A stretch of DNA of 64,000 nt. Source: Bin87 sp963666865 (GTDB lineage: Bacteria > Chloroflexota > Dehalococcoidia > Lucifugimonadales > UBA3495). The position numbers were made by a program, and so were the translations under genes. Positions 51,479 through 60,052 of this stretch are shown here, piece by piece (the stretch's first letter is position 1; every line of letters starts with the position of its first letter). Under the pieces are notes generated by a model. The model saw only the letters and a program-made list of their open reading frames with translations. It was not told the DNA's origin and did no database searches. The stretch is from the NCBI GenBank assembly GCA_963666865.1, contig OY763072.1, positions 3,100,001 through 3,164,000 on the forward strand, read 5' to 3'.

Positions 51479-51721
51479 CTAGTTTCGCACCCACCGGCAC
51501 TCCGGCAGATGCCCGCGATACCCCCGATCCGGGCAGGTGCAGTCAATATCGTCGCGCCGGCGATAGCCCAGAGACTCCAGCCAGCCGTCGAAGCCGGGAT
51601 AGAACCCGTAGCCATCGTCAATGGAACGGTAGCCGGCCCGCAACGCGGCCAGGATTTCGTCAGGGTTGGGGACTATCGGCCCACCAACGGAACCGACATT
51701 GCTGGTCAAGGTATCGGCCAT
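51479..51721 (-). CDS. Small protein of the Rieske cluster, 80 aa
   Basis: 80 aa, last in the minus-strand run of four dioxygenase-cluster genes. NPDEILAALRAGYRSIDDGYG is followed by a cysteine set CTCPDRGYRGHLPEC, which could bind a metal. No known family recognised. It starts 4 nt after the stop of the 67-aa gene, which supports translation. Confidence 0.6.
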   Translation of the reverse strand: MADTLTSNVGSVGGPIVPNPDEILAALRAGYRSIDDGYGFYPGFDGWLESLGYRRRDDIDCTCPDRGYRGHLPECRWVRN

Positions 51722-51725
51722 GGGG

Positions 51726-51929
51726 CTAGTCGGATACCAGTTCCAGCACGTCCTGGGCGAAGACCATGTCCTCCTCGCCCACCTGGTCGGGATCCTCCGG
51801 GCTGGTCAGGTAACGGACGAACAGCCACACGCCATCTTTGGGGTTGGACACAACCTCGGCGGTGGCCTCGCCGTAGAGCCGTATCTTCTGCCCCGGCTCC
51901 ACTTCAAACAGGTTCACTATGTCAGCCAT
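51726..51929 (-). CDS. Small protein of the Rieske cluster, 67 aa
   Basis: 67 aa, acidic, beta-rich (GQKIRLYGEATAEVVSNPKD, WLFVRYLTSPEDPDQVG). It sits between the dioxygenase beta-subunit gene and the 80-aa gene and is not a ferredoxin (no cysteines). It could be a small accessory subunit. Unknown family. Confidence 0.6.
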   Translation of the reverse strand: MADIVNLFEVEPGQKIRLYGEATAEVVSNPKDGVWLFVRYLTSPEDPDQVGEEDMVFAQDVLELVSD

Positions 51930-51997
51930 AAAGCACCATCATTCGCTTGCTGTCATTGCGAGCGCAGCGTGGCAATCTCGTCGGCGTAGCAGGATCG

Positions 51998-52540
51998 TCA
52001 AAAAAAGAAGGTCAGGTTCTTCGCCAGCAGCACGTTCTGATCCAACAAAACCTTTCTCTGAGAGATGCGCCACTCCCCATCAACCCGACGCAGCGTGTCC
52101 TCACGACGCCCCACCAATATGTCCGTTTCCGTCTCCACCCGGTTCCGGTAGATGATGAACCGGCAGCGCAGGGATACATCCTCGGCTTCCGCTGCCGTGG
52201 GCGACTCCTCCAGTATCTCCACGTTGGTGACCAGGTGGGAGATGCGGGACAGCGGCTCCTCGGCCCAGTGTACGCCGGTGAGGATCTGGTTGACCCGCTG
52301 GGTCAGCGTCTGTTTGCCTTCGTCGAACCAGTTGATGTCCTGGCCTTCCCGAGTGAACTCCCGTTCCAGCTCGCCGAATTTGACGTTGCGGCGCATGGGC
52401 ACCCAGTAGCGCACGTCGTCGGTGAGCAGGGCCAGCCAGTCCTCGTACCGCCGGTCGTCGAGCAGGTTGGCCTCGTGGTACAGGAACGCTTCGATGTCCT
52501 GCTTCAGCAGCAACCGTGAGATGGCATCGTTGGTCGTCAT
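51998..52540 (-). CDS. Aromatic-ring-hydroxylating dioxygenase, beta subunit
   Basis: 180 aa from the ATG at 52540. It has the NTF2/SnoaL-like fold: FLYHEANLLDDRRYEDWLALL, DDVRYWVPMRRN, HLVTNVEIL and RRVDGEWRISQRKVLLDQN. The subunit has a structural role next to the catalytic alpha subunit, whose gene lies 44 nt upstream with an R1 palindrome in between. Confidence 0.93.
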   Translation of the reverse strand: MTTNDAISRLLLKQDIEAFLYHEANLLDDRRYEDWLALLTDDVRYWVPMRRNVKFGELEREFTREGQDINWFDEGKQTLTQRVNQILTGVHWAEEPLSRISHLVTNVEILEESPTAAEAEDVSLRCRFIIYRNRVETETDILVGRREDTLRRVDGEWRISQRKVLLDQNVLLAKNLTFFF

Positions 52541-52548
52541 TATTGCAC

Positions 52549-52576
52549 CTGGATTCCGGCTTTCGCCGGAATGACG
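52549..52576. repeat. ATTCCGGC palindrome (R1 family)
   Basis: Standard copy in the short gap between the alpha- and beta-subunit genes. Confidence 0.9.
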
Positions 52577-52584
52577 GGGTAGCG

Positions 52585-53952
52585 TTAGCAGCTGTTGCGC
52601 CACGTTGCCAGGTCATCCCAGTCCCGGGCCGCCATGAATTCCCGCCAACGGCTGTAGAAACCGCGCTGGTTCTGCTCGCCGGCCCGGGCCCTGGTGGTGT
52701 CCAGCACGGTGCCGTCCAGCTTCAGCCCGCCGTCCTCGAAATCGGTTACGGCGTAGCCCATGCCCATCTGGTAGTTGTAGTGATGGCGGCGGGCCATGGC
52801 TCCGCGGCTGGCGGCGTGGGCGTAGTTCCAGTTCTCCATATCGTCCTGTTCGGTCAGGCCGGCGGGACCGGAGTAGCGGATGTAGTACTGACGCAGGAAC
52901 TCCTTGACCTCCGGCGGCGCGGCGCTGTCCACCAGGAACCAGCGCCAGACTTCGGTCCGGTCGGGGCCGCGCGGATGCCACACGGCGATGCTGCGGGGCT
53001 GGCGGGGCAGATAGGACATATTGGGGAAGATAGTGCCCGGCCCGGCCAGTATGCGCCACAACTGGCCCTGCCTTTCCTTGCGCGCGATCTCGCACTGGTA
53101 GAAATACTCGGATACGATGGGGTCGTTCTGGTAGGACGGAACGGGCTGGGCGTCTTCGGGTCGCAGGAACATGACTGTGCCGTGGCCCCGTTCCGGGAAG
53201 GATACGTCCAGGGACTTGGCGCCCTCCCGCTCGCTGTTGTCCCGCCGACCCTGGCCGGATGGGCCGATGCCCACCAAGTCAACGGAACGGTGGCTGATGT
53301 TGTGGTAACGGTCGCCGATGAAGTTTTCGGCGGGGAACTTCCAGTTGCTGGGCACCATCCACTTCTCGATGCCGCCGATAATCTCGGTGCCGCCCTCACT
53401 GCCGTCCCACCCGTCAAACAGGATGTCCAAGTAGGTGCGGAAGCCGCCGATGTATTCCAAAAAGTCGGGCGCGTTGGGGTCCCACGTCGCCCAGATACCG
53501 CCCTTGTAGTTGACCATCCTGGGCACGCGGATCAGGCCCCACTGGGACTTGTCCAGTTCCTCGTGGTAGGCGTCCTTGTAGAAGGGCACGCCCACCAGGG
53601 CGCCGTCGGTGGCGAAACTCCAGCCGTGGTACGGGCAGGTGAAGATGGGCGTGTTGCCCTCGTCGTACCGGCAGACCTTCATGCCCCGGTGCATACAGGA
53701 GTTCAGGAAAACATGGATCTCGCCCTGCCGGTCGCGGCAGAGGATCACCGATTCCTCGCCCATGGAGGAAACGAAGAAATCGCCCGGTTTGGCAACCTGG
53801 CTCTCGTGGCCGACGAACAGCCAGGCGCGGGTGAAAATCCGGTCCTGCTCCTCGGCGTAGATGTCGGGATTGACGAAGATCTCCCGGCTGACCATGCCGT
53901 TTTCCTGGTCAACCAGGCCACTGTAAGCGCTGGGCTGGAACGTAATCGCCAT
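52585..53952 (-). CDS. Aromatic-ring-hydroxylating dioxygenase, Rieske alpha subunit
   Basis: 455 aa from the ATG at 53952 (GGAGG 7 nt upstream). The Rieske 2Fe-2S motif is CMHRG and CPYHGWSF. The mononuclear iron site is in WKFPAENFIGDRYHNISH (two His), with an Asp expected about 150 residues later. It adds both atoms of O2 to an aromatic ring using electrons from a reductase not present here. Substrate is unknown. Divergent from the small membrane-protein gene at 54152. Confidence 0.95.
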   Translation of the reverse strand: MAITFQPSAYSGLVDQENGMVSREIFVNPDIYAEEQDRIFTRAWLFVGHESQVAKPGDFFVSSMGEESVILCRDRQGEIHVFLNSCMHRGMKVCRYDEGNTPIFTCPYHGWSFATDGALVGVPFYKDAYHEELDKSQWGLIRVPRMVNYKGGIWATWDPNAPDFLEYIGGFRTYLDILFDGWDGSEGGTEIIGGIEKWMVPSNWKFPAENFIGDRYHNISHRSVDLVGIGPSGQGRRDNSEREGAKSLDVSFPERGHGTVMFLRPEDAQPVPSYQNDPIVSEYFYQCEIARKERQGQLWRILAGPGTIFPNMSYLPRQPRSIAVWHPRGPDRTEVWRWFLVDSAAPPEVKEFLRQYYIRYSGPAGLTEQDDMENWNYAHAASRGAMARRHHYNYQMGMGYAVTDFEDGGLKLDGTVLDTTRARAGEQNQRGFYSRWREFMAARDWDDLATWRNSC

Positions 53953-54151
53953 GTTTATCCTCCGGGTGCAGCTCGCCCCGCTGAATGGTATCACAACATC
54001 CTGGGAGGATGTTCTCACGCCGCCTTTTCAGGTACGCCGGCATTGTCTTATCCCCAGTTGCGTAAATGGCGGCAATTGGCCGAAGCACAAACGGACTACC
54101 GGCTCTTTTGACTGATACGCTGCAATAGACTGAACGTGTCAGGCTGGTAAA

Positions 54152-54568
54152 ATGGGAACGAATGAGAGCAATCGGTCGTGGTGGAGGTTTGTTGACGGTT
54201 CGCTGTCGGTGACGGCCAGCATGGCAATTGCGGTGGCGATTAGCACTTGTCGTTCCTGCTCGGGAGTTTGGGGCATCGGGTTCTTCAGGGACCTGACAGA
54301 CAAAGACGACGGTGTGATAATACTGGCGACGCTGCTGTTGTTTCCCACCACCGTCGCGCTTTATGGAGTTTTGCAGATGTGGTTCGCAGCCAAAGAGGCC
54401 GTTGAGAGAAGGGCTACTGAACGCGGCCGTCGTGAAGGGCGCCGGGAAGGACAGCGCGAAGAGCGCGAGCGCATCAGTAAAGCTCTGGCGGAGCACGGCG
54501 TGGAGTTGCCGCCTGAAGTTGCCGGCATTCTAGCTGGTGAAGGCGATGACAATCCGCCGGGCGGCTAG
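54152..54568 (+). CDS. Small two-span membrane protein with charged tail
   Basis: 138 aa. Two hydrophobic segments (VTASMAIAVAIST and GVIILATLLLFPTTVALYGV) are followed by a strongly basic/acidic helix RRATERGRREGRREGQREER and a short tail. It resembles membrane-anchored proteins with cytoplasmic coiled-coil tails. No family recognised; it is convergent with the dehydrogenase gene, 6 nt away. Confidence 0.6.
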   Translation: MGTNESNRSWWRFVDGSLSVTASMAIAVAISTCRSCSGVWGIGFFRDLTDKDDGVIILATLLLFPTTVALYGVLQMWFAAKEAVERRATERGRREGRREGQREERERISKALAEHGVELPPEVAGILAGEGDDNPPGG

Positions 54569-54574
54569 AACCCC

Positions 54575-55468
54575 TTACCCGCTCTCCAGATCGGCACCGG
54601 CCAACGCTTCCAAAATCCGCGCCACCACCGGATAGCCGTCTCCGCCCCAGCCGGCTTCCTGGGCCTGCTTGTACAAGGCATCTGCCACCGATCCCGTGCC
54701 CACCGGAGCGTCAATTCGACGCGCCAATTCGCAGGCCAACGCCACGTCCTTGGCCACGATGTCCAGCGTACCGCCGGCCGCGAAAGACCGGTTCAATATG
54801 CTGTTAGGAATGGCATTGAAGGCGCGGCTGGCGCCGGCGCTCACCGGCACTATCTCAGCCAATACTGCGGGATCAACCCCGCCCAGGCGTCCGATCAGCA
54901 TACCCTCGATGGCCGCGATCAGGTTGGTGTAGCCCATGTACTGCGTGGCCAGCTTGGCGGTGCAGCCGGCTCCGGCCGGCCCGACGTAGAACACCTGCGC
55001 CGCCACGGCGTCCAGCGCCGGCCGCGCCCGCTCAAACGCCGACCGGTTGCCGCCCACCATCATCGTCATTGTGGGAGGCCGGCCACTCACCGGGGCGTCC
55101 AGCATGGCTAGGCTCCGGTCGGCGCAGGCGGCGGCGACCCGGCGGGCCACGTCGGGGTCATTAGTGGTGGTGTCCACCAGCACCGCGCTGTCAGCCATCG
55201 CCGCCAGCACGCCGGCCTCGTTCCCCAACAGCGCCGATTCCACCTGCGCCGGCCCCGGCAATGACGTCCAGACCATCTCGCAGCCGGCCACCGCGTCCTC
55301 CGCACTGTCGGCCCAACGCGCGCCCCGCTCCAGTAATGGTTCCGCCGCTTCACGTCTTATGTCAAAAATGGTCAGGTTAACTCCGGCGTCCAGCAGGCAG
55401 CCGGCCATCAGGCTGCCCATGGTGCCCACGCCGATGAAGGCTTGATTATCGGGCAGTTCGACACTCAT
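54575..55468 (-). CDS. NAD(P)-dependent dehydrogenase (3-hydroxyisobutyrate dehydrogenase family)
   Basis: 297 aa. The Rossmann GVGTMGSLMAGCLLDAG, the substrate loop DAPVSGRPPTMTMMVGG, the catalytic Lys in GCTAKLATQYMGY and DVALACELARRIDAP are all present. It oxidises 3-hydroxy acids such as 3-hydroxyisobutyrate or tartronate semialdehyde. The usual sequence before the Lys (GxGxxxKxxNN) has Q in place of the first N. Confidence 0.92.
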   Translation of the reverse strand: MSVELPDNQAFIGVGTMGSLMAGCLLDAGVNLTIFDIRREAAEPLLERGARWADSAEDAVAGCEMVWTSLPGPAQVESALLGNEAGVLAAMADSAVLVDTTTNDPDVARRVAAACADRSLAMLDAPVSGRPPTMTMMVGGNRSAFERARPALDAVAAQVFYVGPAGAGCTAKLATQYMGYTNLIAAIEGMLIGRLGGVDPAVLAEIVPVSAGASRAFNAIPNSILNRSFAAGGTLDIVAKDVALACELARRIDAPVGTGSVADALYKQAQEAGWGGDGYPVVARILEALAGADLESG

Positions 55469-55483
55469 CTTCTTGCAACTTCC

Positions 55484-55915
55484 TCAGTACACTGCGGCGC
55501 ACGCCGGCAGGGCGGTGTGAAATACCACCTGTTGGTCAAACCGTTCCTTGTATATGTCGGAAATCTCGCGGACGGCCCCAACACCGGCTTCGGACACGTC
55601 GGCGGGAACCAGCACGTTCAGCACCTTGGTCGATTCCCGGTACAGTCGTCCCTCGCCGGTGTCGAGCCATTGGCCGCGAGCGTCCAGCACGGTCAGCCCG
55701 TCAGGGAAACGCGGAGTGACGGTATCCGAGAGAAATGTCTGCCACGCTTCTTCGCTGACTGTCCCGCCGTCTCCTTTCTCCTGCCCAAAGTACACATTCA
55801 ATTCAATGAATGTATTCATCCCGTCCGGGCATTCAAAATCGCCGCCAACCGCGCAGCCCACCGTGAACAGCAGGCACAGCGCGGCGGCGGCGAAAAGGGT
55901 TGCCGGCAACCGCAT
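55484..55915 (-). CDS. DUF3574 lipoprotein
   Basis: 143 aa. A lipoprotein signal (LCLLFTVGC) ends at Cys21. The mature part has ELNVYFGQE, WQTFLSDTVTPRFPDGLTVLD, GQW and RESTKVLNVLVPADVS, the full DUF3574 signature. Likely anchored to the outer face of the membrane. Function unknown. It sits between a dehydrogenase and an LLM gene. Confidence 0.82.
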   Translation of the reverse strand: MRLPATLFAAAALCLLFTVGCAVGGDFECPDGMNTFIELNVYFGQEKGDGGTVSEEAWQTFLSDTVTPRFPDGLTVLDARGQWLDTGEGRLYRESTKVLNVLVPADVSEAGVGAVREISDIYKERFDQQVVFHTALPACAAVY

Positions 55916-55920
55916 GGTTC

Positions 55921-57087
55921 CTAGTAGTGGTCAACCAGCGGGATCTCGTGCAGGGCGGGAATGACTTCCCGGCCGATCAGTTCGATGGAGCGCATCACGT
56001 CTTCGTGGGCCATGGCGCCCTCGTTGCCGTAGATGTGCAGGTAGCCGGGATTCAGCCGCTCCACGATCATGGACAGCTTTTCCCGCACCGTGTCGGGGCT
56101 GCCCACGATGATGTTGTTGGCCTCTTGGAGTTCTTCATAGGTCATCATCCGGCCGAAGCCGCCGGCGCCCGGCAGGGTCCGCTGGATGTTGACCGCCTCG
56201 CGGGACTGGTACCCGGGAGGGTCGTTGTGCTCGCGGGGGCCGCGGTTGCGATGTTCCTGGGTCCACAGGAACTCGCGGCCGATCTCCTGGGCTTTCTCGT
56301 CGGTGTCGGCGCAGAAGATCCGCAGCAGGTAGCCGAAGTGCTCCGGCCCCGGCTCGAACCCGGTTTCCCGCGCCGTGTCGATGTACACGTCCCGCAGGCG
56401 GTGGGTGTGATCCAGCAGCGATCCCAGGTTCATGTACGGGTGCTCGTGTCGCGCTGCCCACACCACTGACTCCGGGCTGCTGAACCCGGGGAACCAGATG
56501 GGCGGATGGGGCTTCTGCATGGGCAGTACCCAGGGGTTCACCTTCCGATAGTGGTAATACTCGCCCTCGTAGCGGAACGGCCCCGGCTCGGTCCAGCACT
56601 TGATGATGAGGTCGTGGGCCTCCTCGAAACGGTCCCGGTTTTGCGGCGGAGCAACGCCGCCCTGCAGGGTCTCCACCGCAGTCCCCCGGACGAAACCGGA
56701 GATAATCCGCCCCCCTGATATGCAGTCCAGCATGGCGATTTCTTCGGCCATGCGGATGGGGTCGTTGATGGCGATGACGTTGCCCAGGATGGCGATCTTG
56801 GTGTTGCGCGTCACCTTGGCGATGACGGCGGCGTCGATGTTGACCGCCGGCTTCATGCACCAGTACGAAGCATGGTGCTCGTTGGACATGATGCCATCGA
56901 AGCCGTTCTCATCGGCCCAGGCGTATTGGTCGTGATAGTTGTTGTACAGGACATGGGCCTTTTCGGGGTCAAAATGGGAATTGGAGAAATCCAGCCGTCC
57001 CGAGTCGTACTGCGAAACGTCCTCGTCGGTAACATGGCCGTAGGGCTGTTCAGAAAACCAGAAAACTTCCACCTTGTCTTTCGGCAT
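55921..57087 (-). CDS. LLM-class flavin-dependent oxidoreductase, second copy
   Basis: 388 aa from the ATG at 57087 (GAGGAGG upstream). ENGFDGIMSNEHHASYWCMKP, NTKIAILGNVIAINDPIRMAEEI, AMLDCISGGRIISGFVRGT, EAHDLIIKCWTEPGPF and PHPPIWFPGFSSPESV are luciferase-like motifs. It is one of two such genes in the window and is not closely similar to the other (46345). Confidence 0.93.
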   Translation of the reverse strand: MPKDKVEVFWFSEQPYGHVTDEDVSQYDSGRLDFSNSHFDPEKAHVLYNNYHDQYAWADENGFDGIMSNEHHASYWCMKPAVNIDAAVIAKVTRNTKIAILGNVIAINDPIRMAEEIAMLDCISGGRIISGFVRGTAVETLQGGVAPPQNRDRFEEAHDLIIKCWTEPGPFRYEGEYYHYRKVNPWVLPMQKPHPPIWFPGFSSPESVVWAARHEHPYMNLGSLLDHTHRLRDVYIDTARETGFEPGPEHFGYLLRIFCADTDEKAQEIGREFLWTQEHRNRGPREHNDPPGYQSREAVNIQRTLPGAGGFGRMMTYEELQEANNIIVGSPDTVREKLSMIVERLNPGYLHIYGNEGAMAHEDVMRSIELIGREVIPALHEIPLVDHY

Positions 57088-57363
57088 CAGGAGCCTCCTC
57101 GGTGTGGGCGGACGGCGCTGGACCGTCGGTATCCGGGCTGGTAGTCGATGGCGGCAGTATAGGGATAGCCGCACATCGTTGCAAACCGGGGCGCTACGGT
57201 ATAATGTCCACCATCCGCTAACGAGAAATCTCTATCGTTGTTTATGCGATACCCGTCATCGCCATGAGCAGACAGCGTTAACCGAGCAGCAATCAGAGTT
57301 TGTCCCAACGCGGCCGGAATCCAATGGAATCGTGTTGTGCCGCAGCATTCGGAGGTGTCCGCG

Positions 57364-57582
57364 ATGAACCTTAACAAGCACCGGCCGGCTGACTTTTCGG
57401 TTCGTCCCGATGGCGACTTCGTTGACGTTACCCAAAAGGGAAAAGCAATAATCGCCCTGGACCCCAAGTCGACGCTTATCGACTACAGCGGCCTCAATTT
57501 CAAGGAGATGTTGTTGGCTTGTCCCATTGACGACATCGATTTGGAACGCTCGTCGGAATCCTCACGAGCGGTCGAATTTTGA
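57364..57582 (+). CDS. Putative antitoxin of a VapC-type pair
   Basis: 72 aa from the ATG at 57364 (GGAGG 8 nt upstream). It is small and slightly acidic, with SVRPDGDFVDVTQKGKAII at the start and a C-terminal half LNFKEMLLACPIDDIDLER. Its TGA overlaps the ATG of the PIN-domain gene, as in antitoxin-toxin operons. It is not a clear AbrB or RHH type. A TATAAT at 57200-57205, about 160 nt upstream, may be its promoter. Role inferred from position only. Confidence 0.6.
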   Translation: MNLNKHRPADFSVRPDGDFVDVTQKGKAIIALDPKSTLIDYSGLNFKEMLLACPIDDIDLERSSESSRAVEF

Positions 57583-57995
57583 TGTATCTGCTCGATACTA
57601 ACGTACTGTCCGAAATGCGTCGGGGACTACGTGGCAACCCCGGCGGAAACGCTTGGTTCGCCGCCGTTGCCGTCGCTGACGTGTACATCAGCGCGTTGGT
57701 GTTAGGCGAGATTAGCAAGGGGATTGCCCGTAGCCGGCTCCGGCGAGACTATACACAAGCAGAGAACCTGGAAGCTTGGCTACACCGCTTGCCGCGTGTT
57801 TTCGGCAATCGCATCATTCCGGTCAACGCCGACATCGCCGAAATCTGGGGTCAAATGTACGCTGTTCGCAACGTCCCCGTCGTGGACGGTCTGATTGCTG
57901 CAACTGCGATAGCGCACGACTTGACCCTCGTCACGCGCAATATCGCGGACGTTCAGGGGTTGGGCGCTGATTTGCTCAATCCCTTCACCGGTTGA
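57582..57995 (+). CDS. PIN-domain ribonuclease (VapC-like toxin)
   Basis: 137 aa PIN domain. MYLLDTNVLSEMRRG (first Asp), ISALVLGEISKGI (Glu), VVDGLIAATAIAHDLTLVTRNIADVQG (Asp and closing Asp) form the four-acid metal site. VapC toxins cut tRNA or rRNA when freed from the antitoxin. The ATG overlaps the antitoxin stop in TGATG. Confidence 0.9.
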   Translation: MYLLDTNVLSEMRRGLRGNPGGNAWFAAVAVADVYISALVLGEISKGIARSRLRRDYTQAENLEAWLHRLPRVFGNRIIPVNADIAEIWGQMYAVRNVPVVDGLIAATAIAHDLTLVTRNIADVQGLGADLLNPFTG

Positions 57996-58025
57996 GCGTC
58001 AACCGACACGAACGGCCGACGCCGC

Positions 58026-58832
58026 TTATCTGTCCGGGTAAAGGTCAGCCTCGGACGTGCCGGTGATTTCTTGGACGCGGGCAACGATGGCGTCTTTGAC
58101 CTGCTCAACCTGCTCGAAAAACTCTTGCGGTGAAATCGGTATCGGCGGGGGAGCCGAATAGCGTTCGCCGCCGTAGAAGTTGTCCAGCCAACCGTCGCTG
58201 GGGGGAACATGCAAGCCGTGCCTTTCGCTGAGCTGGTCGAGTTGGGCTTCCAGTTCCCGGAGGTCGTGAGTGCGGGGGTAGGCTACGCCCAATGCCGAGA
58301 TGAGGGCCTTGTAGCAGTGTTCCAGGGTTTCCTGGGCGTGTCGGCCCATGTACTTTTCGGCTCCGTCGGCAAAGTCGTGGCGCATTGACCTGAATGAGTC
58401 GAGAGCGTCCCGAAGGCGTTCGCTGATGTCGGGCCAGTTATCCGGGTAACCGTCGTCGGCGTTGGGGTCGATGGCAGAGAAGGGGATTTGCGTCATTGGG
58501 ATGCCGTCTTTGATGATGTCGTAAGCGACGTGGTTGACGGCGCGGCGGCCCCGGCGAAAGCGCGGGTGGTCAATCTGTAGAACATCCACTTCCACCGGAT
58601 GCCCATACTCCATTTCGGCGGCGGCGCGGGCGGTGCGGGAAGCGGCGACCCAGGCATCGTGGCCGCTGGCATCCCGGTCCGGGACCAGCATCATCAGATC
58701 GATGTCGGAACGCCGGCGGTAATCGCCGCGGGCGCGGGAGCCGAACAGGACGATGACGGCGTCGTTCTGTACTTGTTCCTGCACCGCCTGCGCTACGGCG
58801 ACGGCTTTGGGGTCGGCTTTTTTAGGTAGCAT
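58026..58832 (-). CDS. Nucleotidyltransferase-HEPN fusion protein
   Basis: 268 aa. The N-terminal minimal nucleotidyltransferase has VLFGSRARGDYRRRSDIDLMM (GS and DxD metal site). The C-terminal HEPN-like four-helix domain is seen in RHAQETLEHCYKALISALG and PRTHDLRELEAQLDQLS. In two-gene MntA-HepT systems these are toxin and antitoxin; here they form one chain. It starts about 40 nt after htpX on the same strand, with the R3 palindrome in between. Function as a self-contained toxin-antitoxin or as a regulator is inference. Confidence 0.83.
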   Translation of the reverse strand: MLPKKADPKAVAVAQAVQEQVQNDAVIVLFGSRARGDYRRRSDIDLMMLVPDRDASGHDAWVAASRTARAAAEMEYGHPVEVDVLQIDHPRFRRGRRAVNHVAYDIIKDGIPMTQIPFSAIDPNADDGYPDNWPDISERLRDALDSFRSMRHDFADGAEKYMGRHAQETLEHCYKALISALGVAYPRTHDLRELEAQLDQLSERHGLHVPPSDGWLDNFYGGERYSAPPPIPISPQEFFEQVEQVKDAIVARVQEITGTSEADLYPDR

Positions 58833-58854
58833 CGTTGCTGGTCGGCAACGCAGC

Positions 58855-58873
58855 GGTCCGCCTATGGCGGATC
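58855..58873. repeat. TCCGCC mini-palindrome (R3)
   Basis: GGTCCGCCTATGGCGGATC. It covers the end of htpX, whose stop codon starts in it. Third copy of the motif that interrupts IS5-B. Confidence 0.75.
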
Positions 58874-59795
58874 AGAAGTTGGGCCGGTCGTTGCTGTCCG
58901 GTATGTCGTAGTTGGGGCGGTCGATGCTGCCGTAGTTGGGACGGACGTTCATCTCGCGCAGGCGACGGACCCGCTCCTCGATGGGCGGGTGGGTGGAGAA
59001 CAGCCGCGCCATGGCGCGTCCGCTGAGGGGGTTGACGATGAAGAGGTGAGAGGCGGCTTCGTTGACCTTCATGGGGCGGATTTCGGACCCCATTTCCAGC
59101 TTTTCCAGGGCGCGGGCCAGGGCTTCCGGGTTGCCGCAATTGTGCGCCCCGGTCTGGTCGGCCTGGAACTCGCGGGCGCGGGAGATTGCCATTTTGATTA
59201 TCGTCGCCGCGATGGGCATGATGATGGCGATGATGAGCAGCCCGAATATGTTACTCCCGCCGCTCTCGTCATCGTCGTGATGGCCGCCGAAACTGCCGAA
59301 GATGGCGGCGATCTGCGCCATGAATGCCAGCATGGTAATGGCGCCGGCAATGGTGGCCACGATGGTCATGATGAGGGTATCCCGGTTGCCCACGTGGGCC
59401 ATTTCGTGAGCCATCACGCCGGCCAGTTCTTCGCGAGTAAGTATGCGTCGGATGCCGGTGGTGACGGCGACGGTGGCGTTCTGCGGGTTGCGTCCCGTGG
59501 CAAAGGCGTTGGGGGAGTCGGTGTCGATCTCGTACACCTTGGGCATGGGCATATTGGCCAGCTCAGCCTGTTCCGCCACCAACCGGAAGAGTTCGGGGTC
59601 CTCCTCCTCGGTTATCTGGCGGGCGTGGGCCATGCTGAGGGCGATCTTGTCGCTGAACCAGTAGGCCCCGAAGTTCATCGCCAGCGCAAGTATCAAGGCG
59701 ATGATGATGCCCGCTTGACCGCCGATTGCGCCGCCAATGAGCAGCAATAGCCCGGTCAGCGCCATCAGCAGGAAGAATGTCTTGATTGTGTTCAT
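58872..59795 (-). CDS. htpX: Membrane zinc metallopeptidase HtpX
   Basis: 307 aa M48 peptidase. Two N-terminal spans (LLMALTGLLLLIGGAIGG; GIIIALILALAMNFGAYWF), NAFATGRNPQNATVAVTTG, the zinc motif GVMAHEMAHVGNRD, two central spans and REFQADQTGAHNCGNPEALA with the third ligand. It degrades misfolded membrane proteins. It is a membrane-stress protease, next to the thiol-redox lipoprotein at 60053 on the other strand. Confidence 0.96.
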   Translation of the reverse strand: MNTIKTFFLLMALTGLLLLIGGAIGGQAGIIIALILALAMNFGAYWFSDKIALSMAHARQITEEEDPELFRLVAEQAELANMPMPKVYEIDTDSPNAFATGRNPQNATVAVTTGIRRILTREELAGVMAHEMAHVGNRDTLIMTIVATIAGAITMLAFMAQIAAIFGSFGGHHDDDESGGSNIFGLLIIAIIMPIAATIIKMAISRAREFQADQTGAHNCGNPEALARALEKLEMGSEIRPMKVNEAASHLFIVNPLSGRAMARLFSTHPPIEERVRRLREMNVRPNYGSIDRPNYDIPDSNDRPNF

Positions 59796-59917
59796 AGCCG
59801 TCGCTCCCGAAGGCTGCGTAAGTTGGCAAGTCTTTACATCATTCTACCACCGCCGCCGAGGCGACTGAATTGACGCCACCGGCCCTGTTGGCGTTGCGAT
59901 TCAGGTGGTTTCCATTC

Positions 59918-59945
59918 GTAGGGGCGAATAATTATTCGCCCCTAC
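59918..59945. repeat. GTAGGGGCGAAT palindrome (R2 family)
   Basis: Arms GTAGGGGCGAATAA and TTATTCGCCCCTAC, in the divergent gap between htpX and the thioredoxin-fold lipoprotein. Nothing else is clear in this 257-base gap. Confidence 0.9.
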
Positions 59946-60052
59946 ACGCGCCGGCTACAGCATCCATGAGATCGAACGACGCGCATTGGGACCCTGCGCG
60001 CAGACAAATAGCCGCTGCACTGGCAAGCAAAGTATGCTAGGGTAGTTGCGCT

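Noticed and set aside
166..52576. R1 palindromes as transcription terminators
   Set aside because: Copies occur inside genes and in divergent gaps, have short loops without T tracts and share conserved flanks, so a dispersed repeat family explains them better.
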